A DNA stretch of 64,000 bases from assembly GCF_902859875.1 (NCBI RefSeq), contig NZ_CADIKF010000014.1:62001-126000 (forward strand), read 5' to 3'. Origin of the DNA: Paraburkholderia solisilvae. GTDB lineage: Bacteria; Pseudomonadota; Gammaproteobacteria; Burkholderiales; Burkholderiaceae. The notes under the pieces were generated by a model that did no database searches, was not told the DNA's origin, and saw nothing but the letters and a program-made list of their open reading frames with translations. The first letter of the stretch is position 1, and the number at the start of each line of letters is the position of its first letter. Shown one piece after another: positions 18,082 through 26,711 of this stretch. A program made the position numbers and the translations under genes.

Positions 18082-18386
18082 CGCTCAATCAATCTCGTGA
18101 ATCGCGAGACAAGCGATTTGTGAACGGGGTTGTTAACGTCATACCCTGGCCGCCGACCCTTGCGCGTCAGGCGCCGGCTGCAACGTTCAATGATTGGGCG
18201 AATCGACCGCGGCTGCGAGATCGCGGCACAACACAACAGCGTGTCGACCTGTCCCGTCGCCTTCGTGGCAGCTAGTTCAGCAGACGATGTACCCGCGGTC
18301 GCGAATGTCTGTTTCCAATTCGTGAAGACGGTTTCGCGGAGGGCGGGACGTACGATGCGTCCCGATAGGGCGGTGTAGAAATAACC
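18082..18386. other. Gap upstream of the acyltransferase gene
   Basis: These 305 bp show no supported gene. A hairpin GGGACG-loop-CGTCCC occurs near 18346-18364, just past the end of the DUF2269 gene, but it lacks a T-tract. The region must contain the acyltransferase promoter. Confidence 0.45.
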
Positions 18387-18806
18387 TTATGGCTTTGCAA
18401 GCATGAGCCAGATTACCGCGACCCAGAGAACCGAATTCACGAAAACGACCGATATCAGAAAGTTACGCTGACGAGGCGTCGAATCGCCGGTCGAATCGAG
18501 AAATCGTTTCTTCAAAGGTTCGTAAGCGGCGGCGCCGAGGACGATCGACAATCCGACAAGCACGTATGTGGCGATCAACCAGAACGCTGCGTATCCGAAC
18601 GGACGAGCGAGAAGCAAGCCGATGGCAATGCCGACGACGACCAGTATCCTGCCGAGCACGCCGATCGCTCCAACGCGCCGCACGACCTCCCGCGTGACCG
18701 TACTCGCACGCTCGCGAGAGACCGCCCACAGCAGCAAATCGTTCGACACCAGCCCGGCAAATCCGATGAACATACATGCGACGTGCAACCAGACAAGTAC
18801 TTTCAA
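18387..18806 (-). CDS. DUF2269-like integral membrane protein
   Basis: The 139-residue product has four predicted membrane helices. It starts MKVLVWLHVACMFIGFAG, with a conserved histidine in helix 1, and ends with a hydrophobic NSVLWVAVIWLMLAKP. The pattern fits predicted integral membrane proteins of the DUF2269 type, whose function is not established. The ATG follows a GAGCC-like site (weak). It is isolated between two acyltransferase-3 genes and divergent from the one to its right. Confidence 0.65.
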   Translation of the reverse strand: MKVLVWLHVACMFIGFAGLVSNDLLLWAVSRERASTVTREVVRRVGAIGVLGRILVVVGIAIGLLLARPFGYAAFWLIATYVLVGLSIVLGAAAYEPLKKRFLDSTGDSTPRQRNFLISVVFVNSVLWVAVIWLMLAKP

Positions 18807-19121
18807 GTGAGGCTCCTGTACGCCGTTTATCCGGGAACGTCTACGTCTCCAGGCCGGCGCGTGACGCCGTTGATCGGGTTTCTCGCCGGGATGCTGGCTG
18901 CCCCGTGACTGGACGCCCGCGGCAGCCGTCCGTCACGGCCAGATAATACAGGCAAGCAGATCTTTCGCGTGATCCGCCCGTGCCGGTTTTCCGACAAAAG
19001 GCGCGACGGGCTTTCGTCGATAACGGTCAGTGACCGGATCTCAAGCATGGCGATTGTTTTCACGGACATAAAACGTCAATCGCGTCGATAATGCCGTCTT
19101 TCCAGAAAGCGGCTTTTACGC
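18807..19121. other. Intergenic control region between divergent genes
   Basis: This 315-bp region separates the DUF2269 gene from the acyltransferase gene and should contain both promoters. No coding sequence or named element was recognised. Confidence 0.45.
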
Positions 19122-20222
19122 ATGACATCACCTTTAGCGCGCGCCATTGACCATGGGCAACAACCGAACTTCGATTCTCTGCGGCTGTTCTTTGCGTGCG
19201 TCGTGGTCTTCTTTCATAGCTTCCTGCTGACGCGCGTTGCCGACCCCTACGCGGCGAAAATCCTGGCGATCAATCCTGGCGGGCTCGCCGTCGATGGATT
19301 TTTCCTCATCAGCGGCTATCTGATCACGCAAAGCTGGCTTGCCGATCCTTCCGCGAAACGATTCCTCGCAAGGAGAGTGCTGCGTCTCTATCCCGGGTTT
19401 ATCGTGGCGTCGCTATTCTCGGTGTTCGTCGTTGGACCGTTAGGCGCCGACGCGCACGCGTACTTTGCCGGTCTCGATGTCCGACGGTTCTTGCGAGGGC
19501 TCGTGCTGCTTCACATGCCCGAAACACCGCCGGTGTTTGCGGGTACCACGGCGCAACTGGTCAATGGTTCGATGTGGACCATTTCGTTCGAATTCCGATG
19601 CTATCTGCTCGCGCTGCTGTGCGGACTCGCCGGGCTATTCAGCCAGCGCTATCTGCTGCTGGCGCTAACCGTTGCGATCGGAATCGCGGTGGGCGGATAT
19701 GTGCCGCCTGCGGGCGTCGCGCATCCGCAGCATGTCTTGTTCGGCATCAACGCGTTGAGAGTGTCCGACTCGATCGCCTGGTTCGCCGCATTGTTTATGG
19801 TCGGCAGTTGCTACGCGCGCTTTCGCGACCGTATCGGTTTCGGACCCGTTCGGGCAATGCTGGCGTGCGCCATGTTCGTCGCGTCGATGTTCGATCCGGT
19901 TTTGCTGCGACCGGCCGTTCTGTTGGTGGGGGCCTATGCGCTGTTCGCGGCCGCGTCGGCTCCCGCGTGGTGGAAGTCGCGGAAAACGGATCGACGCGCC
20001 GATCTCTCATACGGCATCTATCTTTACGGGTGGCCGATTCAAAAGCTGTTGACGTGGTATGTGCCCGGTATCGGTCCGTGGATGATCTTTGCGTCCACCT
20101 TGCTCGCCAGCGCCGGGTTTGCCTTTCTCAGCTGGCGCTGGATCGAAAAGCCGGCTCTGAAGTTGAAACCCGCCACGCGCCTCGCCTTTCCACGGCCTTG
20201 CAACGGGCCGATTGCCGAATAG
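19122..20222 (+). CDS. Acyltransferase-3 family membrane protein
   Basis: The 366-residue protein has the family start FDSLRLFFACVVVFFHSFLL, then GGLAVDGFFLISGYLITQSW and FLARRVLRLYPGFIV. About ten hydrophobic segments follow, with DLSYGIYLYGWPIQKLL and a C-terminal WRWIEKPALKL, typical of OafA-like acyltransferases of surface polysaccharides. It differs clearly from the other family member at 16942-18081, so this is not a recent tandem duplication. It may O-acetylate cell-surface glycan; the acceptor cannot be read from the sequence. It is followed after 110 bp by the flavin oxidoreductase operon on the same strand. Confidence 0.83.
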   Translation: MTSPLARAIDHGQQPNFDSLRLFFACVVVFFHSFLLTRVADPYAAKILAINPGGLAVDGFFLISGYLITQSWLADPSAKRFLARRVLRLYPGFIVASLFSVFVVGPLGADAHAYFAGLDVRRFLRGLVLLHMPETPPVFAGTTAQLVNGSMWTISFEFRCYLLALLCGLAGLFSQRYLLLALTVAIGIAVGGYVPPAGVAHPQHVLFGINALRVSDSIAWFAALFMVGSCYARFRDRIGFGPVRAMLACAMFVASMFDPVLLRPAVLLVGAYALFAAASAPAWWKSRKTDRRADLSYGIYLYGWPIQKLLTWYVPGIGPWMIFASTLLASAGFAFLSWRWIEKPALKLKPATRLAFPRPCNGPIAE

Positions 20223-20332
20223 GGCGATTCGATACGTCATTCGTCCGTTTGCATTGATCTTCGTCATAGTCGATATCGTCACGCGGTTTGTGATCCGATA
20301 ATCAAGGGCAAGTCGATCGCGAGGAGACGTCG

Positions 20333-20824
20333 ATGTATCAGCCCATCGCAAAACACCCGCTGAGCCCCGCGGTGCCCGCCATCGACGATGACGTCTTCGC
20401 GTCGATGTGGGACATCTTTGTCAACATTGGCAAGTTCTGGGGCAACATGGACGATGCGACGCCCCATCGCGCGGAGCTTTACAGCTTTATGCTGGATCGC
20501 ATCCGGTTGCGGCCGATTTATGGCCAGTACTACGCGAACGCGCGCGACGTGATGCGGGAATTGATTCGCGAGTTCGGCAGCGAAGCGGCGTACACGCGCC
20601 TGTTCACGGACAAGGATGCGAACAGGGTGCCCGCCGAAACGCCGCTCGCGGTGGTGCGGCAGATGGTGTCGAACGAATTCATCGCGCTGCAGTTATGCCT
20701 CGGCGGTTTCAAGGCATCGGGCGCCGTCAATTACTGCGGCTATATCGGCGGCCCCAATATTCCGGGCGCCCAAACGCCTTACCGCACGCCCGATCTCCCC
20801 AGCTCATCCGGAGCGGAACAATGA
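20333..20824 (+). CDS. Unknown 163-residue protein, first gene of the GMC/ferritin-like operon
   Basis: The product has no signal peptide or membrane helix. It looks mainly helical, with a central WDIFVNIGKFWGNMDD, YSFMLDRIRLRPIYGQYYAN, MRELIREFGSEAAYTRLF and a conserved-looking C-terminal NYCGYIGGPNIPG. I do not recognise a family. It overlaps the oxidoreductase gene by ATGA, so it is made in fixed ratio with that enzyme. A role as small subunit or maturation factor of the flavoenzyme, analogous in position to the small subunit of gluconate 2-dehydrogenase, is possible but the sequence does not resemble that subunit. The start follows a GAGGAGA site. Confidence 0.7.
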   Translation: MYQPIAKHPLSPAVPAIDDDVFASMWDIFVNIGKFWGNMDDATPHRAELYSFMLDRIRLRPIYGQYYANARDVMRELIREFGSEAAYTRLFTDKDANRVPAETPLAVVRQMVSNEFIALQLCLGGFKASGAVNYCGYIGGPNIPGAQTPYRTPDLPSSSGAEQ

Positions 20825-22422
20825 AGGTCGACACGCTGATCATCGGCTCGGGTGTCGCGGCGACCGCGCTTGCCAACCGTCTGCTTGCGCATGATAAAAG
20901 CGCGGACATTCTGCTTCTGGAAGCCGGGCAAAAGGTGCAGATGAAAGACTCGGCCATCTGGCATGACTACGTGGTGTCGGGCAAGCTGCCTTACACACGG
21001 TATTACGACCTGCCTTATCCCGAGCGCGATCATGCCGGCGAAAACGTGAACGCCGGCAAGACGACCATTCCGCTGGACGGTGCGCGCGCGTTCACATACG
21101 GCGGCTCGACCATTCACTGGGGCGGGTGGGCTTTCCGGCTGAAGCCCGAAGACTTCGCGCTCAATACGAATGCCGGGCGCGGTCTCGACTGGCCGTTTGC
21201 GTACGACGCGCTGGAACCGTGGTATTGCGAGGCCGAGCACTACATCGGCGTATCGGGCGATGCGCAGGATCCAACCGTGCCGCGCAGCCGGGCCTATCCG
21301 TTTCCCGCGTTTCCGTACACGCTTGAAGATCAGCCGGTTGCCAAAGCGATGGACGCGTTGCAGCTGCAGTATTCGCACCTGCCGATCGCTCGCCATGGCA
21401 TCACCGACACGGTTTCGCGCCATGCGCCGTGTCAGACGACCGGAACCTGCAAGTACTGCCCGTTCGGCGCGCGCTACTCGGCGAACAACTTTCTCGACGA
21501 TATGCTGTCGTGGGGCGATTACCCGAATTTGAAAGTTCGCCTGCAAAGCATCGTCGAGCAGATCATCGTATCGGCGAAAGATCGTGCCGCCGGCGTGATC
21601 GTCCGCGATGCGCAAACGGGCGAGCGGTTGACGATCGAGGCCGACACGATCATCGTCGCGGCCGGGACCATCGAATCGTCGAAGCTGCTGCTGCGCTCGA
21701 CATCGACGTTCTGGGCGAACGGCATCGGCAACGACCACGATCTGGTCGGACGCAATATCGTCACGCACCCGTACTTCATTTTTACCGCGAATCTGCCTGC
21801 CAACGCATTGCGGCTGCAGGCGGAAATGAATTTTCCGACGCTCGTGTCGCGCCATTTCGACAGTCCCGCGGAGCAGCGCGACGGGAAGTTCATTCTCGTG
21901 AATCCGCCGAACGGCTCGACGGTCGACCTGCTCTCGCAGATGCAGGCCGGCATACGCGGGACCGAACTCGACCAGCATGTCACGGGGCCGACGCAGATTC
22001 AATTGCACGGCATGCTCGAAGTGTTCAGCGAACCGGAGAATCGCATCGCGAACTTCGACAGGACGAACCGCATGGGCATGCAGGAAACCCTGGTGGACTA
22101 CAGCCAGGCGCCATCGTTTGCCGCGCGCATGCAGCAAGTCCAGCAGCAGGTGCAGCGCATCTTCGAAACGATGGGCGCCACGCTGACCGGCGCGCCGTCG
22201 ATCTCATGGCGTGCCGATCACGCGGCCTGCACGTGCCGCATGAGCGACGCGCCCGAACAGGGCGTCACCGGCCACGATTTGCGCGTGCACGGCATGGAGA
22301 ATCTGTATGTGTGCTCGAACGCGGTGTTCCCGAACACGGGCGCGGTCAATCCTACGTTGACCCTCACGGCGCTTGCGCTGCGGCTGGGTGAACACCTCGC
22401 GCAACAGCGCGGTGCGCACTGA
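20821..22422 (+). CDS. GMC-type FAD oxidoreductase (gluconate dehydrogenase-like)
   Basis: The 533-residue protein opens with IIGSGVAATALANRLL (FAD-binding GSGVAA, 9-14). It has GGSTIHWGGWAFR (94-106), a cysteine cluster C204/C210/C213 in CKYCPFGARY, and a GMC-type C-terminus with DHAACTCRM, VHGMENLYVCSNAVFPNTGAVNPTLT and the late Asn. Such enzymes oxidise alcohol groups of sugars or other polyols with flavin. It lacks a signal peptide or Tat motif, so it appears cytosolic, unlike gluconate 2-dehydrogenase. It is coupled to the 163-residue gene upstream and followed after 10 bp by the ferritin-like gene. The substrate is unknown. Confidence 0.82.
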   Translation: MKVDTLIIGSGVAATALANRLLAHDKSADILLLEAGQKVQMKDSAIWHDYVVSGKLPYTRYYDLPYPERDHAGENVNAGKTTIPLDGARAFTYGGSTIHWGGWAFRLKPEDFALNTNAGRGLDWPFAYDALEPWYCEAEHYIGVSGDAQDPTVPRSRAYPFPAFPYTLEDQPVAKAMDALQLQYSHLPIARHGITDTVSRHAPCQTTGTCKYCPFGARYSANNFLDDMLSWGDYPNLKVRLQSIVEQIIVSAKDRAAGVIVRDAQTGERLTIEADTIIVAAGTIESSKLLLRSTSTFWANGIGNDHDLVGRNIVTHPYFIFTANLPANALRLQAEMNFPTLVSRHFDSPAEQRDGKFILVNPPNGSTVDLLSQMQAGIRGTELDQHVTGPTQIQLHGMLEVFSEPENRIANFDRTNRMGMQETLVDYSQAPSFAARMQQVQQQVQRIFETMGATLTGAPSISWRADHAACTCRMSDAPEQGVTGHDLRVHGMENLYVCSNAVFPNTGAVNPTLTLTALALRLGEHLAQQRGAH

Positions 22423-22432
22423 GGAGCCCGTC

Positions 22433-23542
22433 ATGACACTGCAAGACGAAAAAGAGGCGCTGTATCCGCTGCTTCAGACCGCGCTCGAACTCGAACTCTC
22501 CACCATTCCGCCTTATCTGATCGCTCTGCTGAGCATCAGGCGGGACGCGAATCGCGGCAGTGCGGAACTCATCCGCAGCGTGATGATGGAAGAGATGCTG
22601 CATATGGTGCTGGTCGGCAATCTGATGTCGAGCATTGGCGGCAGGGTGCGGCTCGGCAGCGGGCAGGTTCCGCGCTTTCCTGTGCGGCTCGCGTTTCAGG
22701 GCAAGGCGTTCAGGTTTCGCGAGTTCGATGTCGACTTGCGACGCTTCAGTCCTGAGGCGCTGCAAACCTTCCTGCAGATCGAGATTCCGGACGCGCTCGT
22801 TTCCCGCGGACGTTCGCCGGCCGCGGCGCCTGACCTCGATATATCCGGCCTCACGATCGGCGAGTTTTACACCATGCTTGGCGAGCGGCTGCGCAAGCTG
22901 TGCGAAGCCTATGGCGAGCCGCACGTGTTTTGCGGCGACTCGCGCAAACAGGTCGGCGAGCAATACTACTGGGCGGGCAGCGGCAAGCCTGTCGTGGTGT
23001 CCAACCTGGCGAGCGCGCTAGAGGCGCTGGAAACGATCGTGAGCCAGGGCGAGGGCTGCCATGGTTCAATCGACGATGACGATGCGATCGATTTCAATCA
23101 GCCGACCGAATTCGCCCACTACTTCCGGTTCAATGAAATCCGGTGCGGCCGGCACTATCGTGTGGGGGATAGTGCGTTCGACCCGCCGGGCGGCGAGCCG
23201 CTCAGGGTCGATTACGAAGCCGTGTATCCGATCAAAACCAATCCGAAGCATAGCGACTACGCGCCGGGTTCGAAGCTGGCCGAGCTCAATGAGCATTTCA
23301 ACCAGCAATATTCGCTGCTGCTGACGCAGATCGAAACGGCGTTGAACGGCGTACCGTCCGTGCTCTATGACGCGATCACCGGCGGCATGCATCGACTGAC
23401 GCCGATCGCCATTGAAATGATGAGCCTGCCTGTCGATGACCGCGCCGACAGCCCGCACGGGGCGCCGAGCTTCGAATGGGCGGAGCCGCCGTCCGATCTC
23501 GCGCGAAGCGGCGGACCGTCCGCGGGGCGGTTGCCGGGATAG
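22433..23542 (+). CDS. Ferritin-like protein of the VioB/RebD iminophenyl-pyruvate dimer synthase type
   Basis: The 369-residue product begins with a ferritin-like domain containing LELELSTIPPYLIALLSI (E19/E21) and MMEEMLHMVLVGNLMSSIGG (E53/E54, H57). That is the pattern of the domain found in VioB, RebD and StaD, which couple two imine molecules in bisindole synthesis. Those enzymes are much longer and heme-linked, whereas this one has the domain plus about 200 residues of other sequence. A clear GAGGAG site precedes ATG 22433, ten bases after the flavoenzyme stop. A non-heme diiron or heme oxidative role is inferred from the ligands only. Confidence 0.75.
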   Translation: MTLQDEKEALYPLLQTALELELSTIPPYLIALLSIRRDANRGSAELIRSVMMEEMLHMVLVGNLMSSIGGRVRLGSGQVPRFPVRLAFQGKAFRFREFDVDLRRFSPEALQTFLQIEIPDALVSRGRSPAAAPDLDISGLTIGEFYTMLGERLRKLCEAYGEPHVFCGDSRKQVGEQYYWAGSGKPVVVSNLASALEALETIVSQGEGCHGSIDDDDAIDFNQPTEFAHYFRFNEIRCGRHYRVGDSAFDPPGGEPLRVDYEAVYPIKTNPKHSDYAPGSKLAELNEHFNQQYSLLLTQIETALNGVPSVLYDAITGGMHRLTPIAIEMMSLPVDDRADSPHGAPSFEWAEPPSDLARSGGPSAGRLPG

Positions 23543-23577
23543 CAGCGCGACGGAACGAAAGCATCAGATGCGGCGGA

Positions 23578-23853
23578 TCACGACTGCCCCGCATGCCGCC
23601 AGCGCTTGAGCAGCAAAATCGCGGACGCCGGAAGATGCACGACGCCGAAGCCGATCGCAAATGCCGCCCAACGCGGCATCGGCAACGCGGGCAGCCATGC
23701 GCAAACCACGCCGAACGCGCAACCGACGACGATCAGCACCAGATGTGCGATCTCTTTCTTGACGAAGCCTTGCGTGAAAGCCGGAATTTCGTGATGCGCG
23801 AAGCCTGCCGCGAGCACCGCAACGATCAGGCCGATTACAACGGATGCTGTCAT
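23578..23853 (-). CDS. Small membrane protein of unknown function
   Basis: The 91-residue product has three hydrophobic segments (about 3-20, 33-52 and 60-80) separated by short loops, and ends in a basic KRWRHAGQS. No family is recognised. ATG at 23853 was chosen because AGGGGC lies seven bases upstream; an ATG at 23892 in the same frame would add a polar Gln-rich leader. The gene is convergent with the ferritin-like gene, and the next gene lies 170 bp away on the same strand. Confidence 0.6.
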   Translation of the reverse strand: MTASVVIGLIVAVLAAGFAHHEIPAFTQGFVKKEIAHLVLIVVGCAFGVVCAWLPALPMPRWAAFAIGFGVVHLPASAILLLKRWRHAGQS

Positions 23854-24024
23854 CTTTTGCCCCTGCATCTGCTGGAGCAATATTGCGCGCAAACGTCATT
23901 CCCGCAGAGGCGTCAGGCGAGCCGTGGACGATGAGCGGGACGATGGCAAAACGCACTGACTGCTCATGCGCGGTAGGGCGCGGCGCGCGACGCACCGCAC
24001 CGCACCGCCATGACGCACCGCGCT

Positions 24025-25365
24025 TCAACTCGCCGAATGCGGCGCGCCGTTCGCATCGGGTCCCGGCGTGCGTCTGGTCGGCACATCGCGCGCCAGAAAG
24101 GCCGCCAGCGCGGCAACCACCGAAATCACACCGAGCCCATACAAGCCGCCGGAAATCGAGCCCGTGTGTTCGTGCAGATAGCCAAACGCGGCCGGCGCAA
24201 AGAACCCGCCGAGATTGCCGAGCGAATTGATCAGCGCGATCACGCCGGCCGCTATCCGCACGTCGAGGTAGTCCTGAGGAATCGGCCAGAAAAGGGACGC
24301 GGCCGCCTTGAACCCCAGCGCCGAAATGCAGATGCCGACAAACGCGAACACCGCGCCGCCTTTGGTCGATGCAAAGAGCCCCACCGCCGCGACGATCAGC
24401 GACGTGGCGAGCCACGCCTGCTGATGGCGCCAGCGTCGCGACAGCATCGCGAACCCGTACATGCCGCCGATCGCAAGCAGCCACGGCACCGCATTCAGCA
24501 GTCCGACCTGGAAGTCGCTCAACCCGCCCATCTTGCGAATGATGGTCGGCAGCCAGAAGGTGGCCGCATAGATTGTCAGCTGGATCGCGAAGTAGAGCAG
24601 GCAGAACAGGATCAGCTGCGGGTCGCGCAGCAGCGCGCCGACCGGCAGCTTGCCGCCGCGCGCCGCGTCGCGTTCGTTCTGCTCGGCGGCAAGCGCGTCT
24701 TCGAGTGCTTGCCGTTCATCGCGCGCGAGCCACGGCGCTTCGGCGGGCCGCGACTTCAGCAACAGCCAGCACAGGCCGCACAACGCGACCGAGAACAGGC
24801 CCTCGATCAGGAACATCCACTGCCAGCCTGCGAGGCCCAGGCCGCGCACCGACAGCAAGGCGCCGCTGATCGGCCCCGACAGCACCGAGGCGAACGCGGA
24901 GCCGGCAAGAAACACCGCGACCGCCTCGCCGCGATGCCGGCGCGGAAACCACTGGGTGAAGTAATAGACGACGCCCGGAAAGAAACCCGCTTCGGCGATG
25001 CCGAGCAGAAAGCGCAGCGCGTAGAACGATGCGGGCCCTTGAATGAATGCCATCGCCGCCGCGACGATGCCCCATGTGAACATGATTCGCGTGAGCCACG
25101 CGCGCGCGCCGAATTTCTGCATCAACATGTTCGACGGCACTTCGAAAATCGCATAGCCGACGAAGAACAGACCGCTGCCCAGACCGAACGCCGCCGCACC
25201 GATGCCGAGGTCCACTTTCAGATGCGATGCGACGAAGCCGAGATTCACGCGATCGACGTAGTTCGCGATAAACATCACGAGCAGCAGCGGAAACAGATGG
25301 CGTTTCGCCTTGCTGACCGCGCGCTCGAGCGTCTCGGGTGAGGAAAGGGTAGGGGCGACGGGCAC
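24025..25365 (-). CDS. MFS transporter, ACS family (sugar-acid importer)
   Basis: The 446-residue protein is a 12-helix facilitator of the anion:cation symporter family. It has MFIANYVDRVNLGF in helix 1 and RFLLGIAEAGFFPGVVYYFTQWFPRRHRGEAVA after helix 4, the ACS signature shared by glucarate, galactonate and phthalate importers. GTG at 25365 was chosen for a GGAG site seven bases upstream and for normal family length. The gene is divergent from the FadR-type regulator of the glucarate locus, and an operator-like site lies about 100 bp upstream, so glucarate or a related aldarate is the likely substrate. Confidence 0.83.
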   Translation of the reverse strand: MPVAPTLSSPETLERAVSKAKRHLFPLLLVMFIANYVDRVNLGFVASHLKVDLGIGAAAFGLGSGLFFVGYAIFEVPSNMLMQKFGARAWLTRIMFTWGIVAAAMAFIQGPASFYALRFLLGIAEAGFFPGVVYYFTQWFPRRHRGEAVAVFLAGSAFASVLSGPISGALLSVRGLGLAGWQWMFLIEGLFSVALCGLCWLLLKSRPAEAPWLARDERQALEDALAAEQNERDAARGGKLPVGALLRDPQLILFCLLYFAIQLTIYAATFWLPTIIRKMGGLSDFQVGLLNAVPWLLAIGGMYGFAMLSRRWRHQQAWLATSLIVAAVGLFASTKGGAVFAFVGICISALGFKAAASLFWPIPQDYLDVRIAAGVIALINSLGNLGGFFAPAAFGYLHEHTGSISGGLYGLGVISVVAALAAFLARDVPTRRTPGPDANGAPHSAS

Positions 25366-25463
25366 AGCGCATCTCCGGAAAACCAGGCGACGTCGAAATC
25401 CGCGCGAAGCGGGCCGCTTCGATAGCCGGGTGGCTGCCTTGAACGGTTCCCAACGGTTGCCAG

Positions 25464-25484
25464 TTATATGTTGTCGTACATCAG
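25464..25484. promoter_or_regulatory. Operator-like site upstream of the ACS importer (degenerate copy)
   Basis: TTATATG followed by TTGTCGTACATCA aligns with the other FadR-type sites of this region through the shared core TCGTACA and the TTATATG flank. It is the weakest copy, with mismatches in the right half. It lies 99 bp upstream of the importer start on the minus strand. Confidence 0.45.
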
Positions 25485-25627
25485 TGTGCGGGGTCGTGCT
25501 GCGCGCACCAATCCGGGCTAACCCCAGGTGGCGGCCGAACGGCGGTGGCGCCGGGCCTGGGGACTGTGCCGGCCGGCTGCGCGAAGCGCTCCGCGTTACG
25601 CGTGAAAGGCGGCCGGCTTGCACGGAA

Positions 25628-25640
25628 GTCATCGTACAAG
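25628..25640. promoter_or_regulatory. FadR-type operator ahead of the glucarate regulator
   Basis: GTCATCGTACAAG contains TCGTACAA, a match to the FadR-subfamily consensus TNGT-N(0-3)-ACNA with no spacer. It ends 16 bp before a consensus -10 TATAAT (25656-25661), so it covers the -35 region and would allow autoregulation of the gene starting at 25701. Binding is inferred. Confidence 0.6.
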
Positions 25641-25700
25641 GCCTCGCTCCGCCTCTATAATGGGGACTTCCGAACCGCCCGCCCTTCGTTGGCCCTCGCC

Positions 25701-26456
25701 ATGCCTCAAGCTCCTGAAGCGCGTCCGCTGCGCCGCGCGCGCAATCTGACCGGGGAAGTCGTCGCCGAGCTGTCCGAGCGCATCCGCGGCGGGGCGCTGC
25801 GCCCCGGCGACAAGATGCCGACCGAGTCCGAGATCATGAATCAGCTCGGCGTGAGCCGCACGGTCGTGCGCGAGGCGATTTCGCGCCTGCAGGCGGCGCG
25901 CCTCGTGCAGACGCGCCACGGCATCGGCACCTTCGTGCTCGAGCCGCAGGAGCAGGAGAGTTTTCTCGGCGGTGCGCCAAGCGAGCTGACGGTGCGCGAC
26001 GTGATGGCGATTCTTGAATTGCGCATCAGCCTCGAAGCCGAAGCGGCGGGGCTTGCCGCCGTGCGCCGCAGCGACGAAAACCTGAAGGAGATGCGCCGCG
26101 CGCTCGACGAGTTCCAGCAACATGTCGCGCAACGCACCGGCAATGCGGTCGCGGCCGACGTCGCGTTTCACCTGGAGCTCGCGAAAGCCACCGGCAACCG
26201 TTATTTCCACAGCATCCTGAGTCAGCTCGGCAACGCGATCATTCCGCGTACGCGGGTCAACTCGGCGGCGCTCGCGCAGAACGACCCCGAGACCTATCTC
26301 GACCGCGTGAATCGCGAGCACGAAGACATCTACGATGCGATCGCGCGGCGCGATCCGGAATCGGCGCGCGCTGCGATGCGCATGCACCTGTCGAATAGCC
26401 GCGAGCGCTTGCGTCGCGCGCAGGAAGCGGCGGGGAAGATGCCGGAGACGGCTTGA
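25701..26456 (+). CDS. FadR-subfamily GntR transcriptional regulator of the glucarate locus
   Basis: The 251-residue protein has an N-terminal winged helix (about 15-85) with the GntR motif RPGDKMPTESEIMNQLGVSRTVVREAISRL. A C-terminal FCD effector domain follows, with metal-binding-type residues in DVAFHLELAKATGN and NREHEDIYDAI. FCD regulators typically release DNA on binding a small carboxylate. It sits between the ACS importer and kdgD and carries an operator-like site in its own promoter. The likely effector is glucarate, galactarate or a pathway intermediate. ATG 25701 was chosen from the family start. Confidence 0.85.
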   Translation: MPQAPEARPLRRARNLTGEVVAELSERIRGGALRPGDKMPTESEIMNQLGVSRTVVREAISRLQAARLVQTRHGIGTFVLEPQEQESFLGGAPSELTVRDVMAILELRISLEAEAAGLAAVRRSDENLKEMRRALDEFQQHVAQRTGNAVAADVAFHLELAKATGNRYFHSILSQLGNAIIPRTRVNSAALAQNDPETYLDRVNREHEDIYDAIARRDPESARAAMRMHLSNSRERLRRAQEAAGKMPETA

Positions 26457-26505
26457 CCACCTGATGTTGCGTGCCGCCGTATCGGTCGGCGCAACGCTTG
26501 ATGGA

Positions 26506-26528
26506 ACGGGGCGGCTGCCCCGTTTTTT
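26506..26528 (+). terminator. Rho-independent terminator after the regulator gene
   Basis: A 7-bp stem ACGGGGC/GCCCCGT with a 4-nt loop is followed directly by six T. It lies 50 bp past the regulator stop codon and separates it from kdgD, which therefore has its own promoter and operator. Confidence 0.88.
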
Positions 26529-26594
26529 ACGCGTATCCGCGCTGCACGCGGCTGATGATCTGCTTATCGACCACTTGATCCGCCGCAACGTACG

Positions 26595-26606
26595 TTGTAC
26601 GATGAC
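26595..26606. promoter_or_regulatory. FadR-type operator ahead of kdgD
   Basis: TTGTACGATGAC is the reverse complement of the site before the regulator and contains TTGTACGA, a match to TNGT-ACNA. With the flanking ATATAAC it gives, on the minus strand, TTATATGTCATCGTACAA, nearly the same as the site at 35221. It lies about 105 bp before the kdgD start. Confidence 0.6.
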
Positions 26607-26711
26607 ATATAACAAGGGCGCGCCGGTATGAATCGGCCTGCGCCGTCTTGCCAGTCACTTATTCAAATTCAGTCGAGCGCGATCGAGCCGCGCCCACAGG
26701 ACACCACCATC

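Noticed and set aside
20779..22137. A 452-codon minus-strand frame opposite the GMC oxidoreductase
   Set aside because: Antisense shadow; the plus-strand frame has FAD and GMC motifs.
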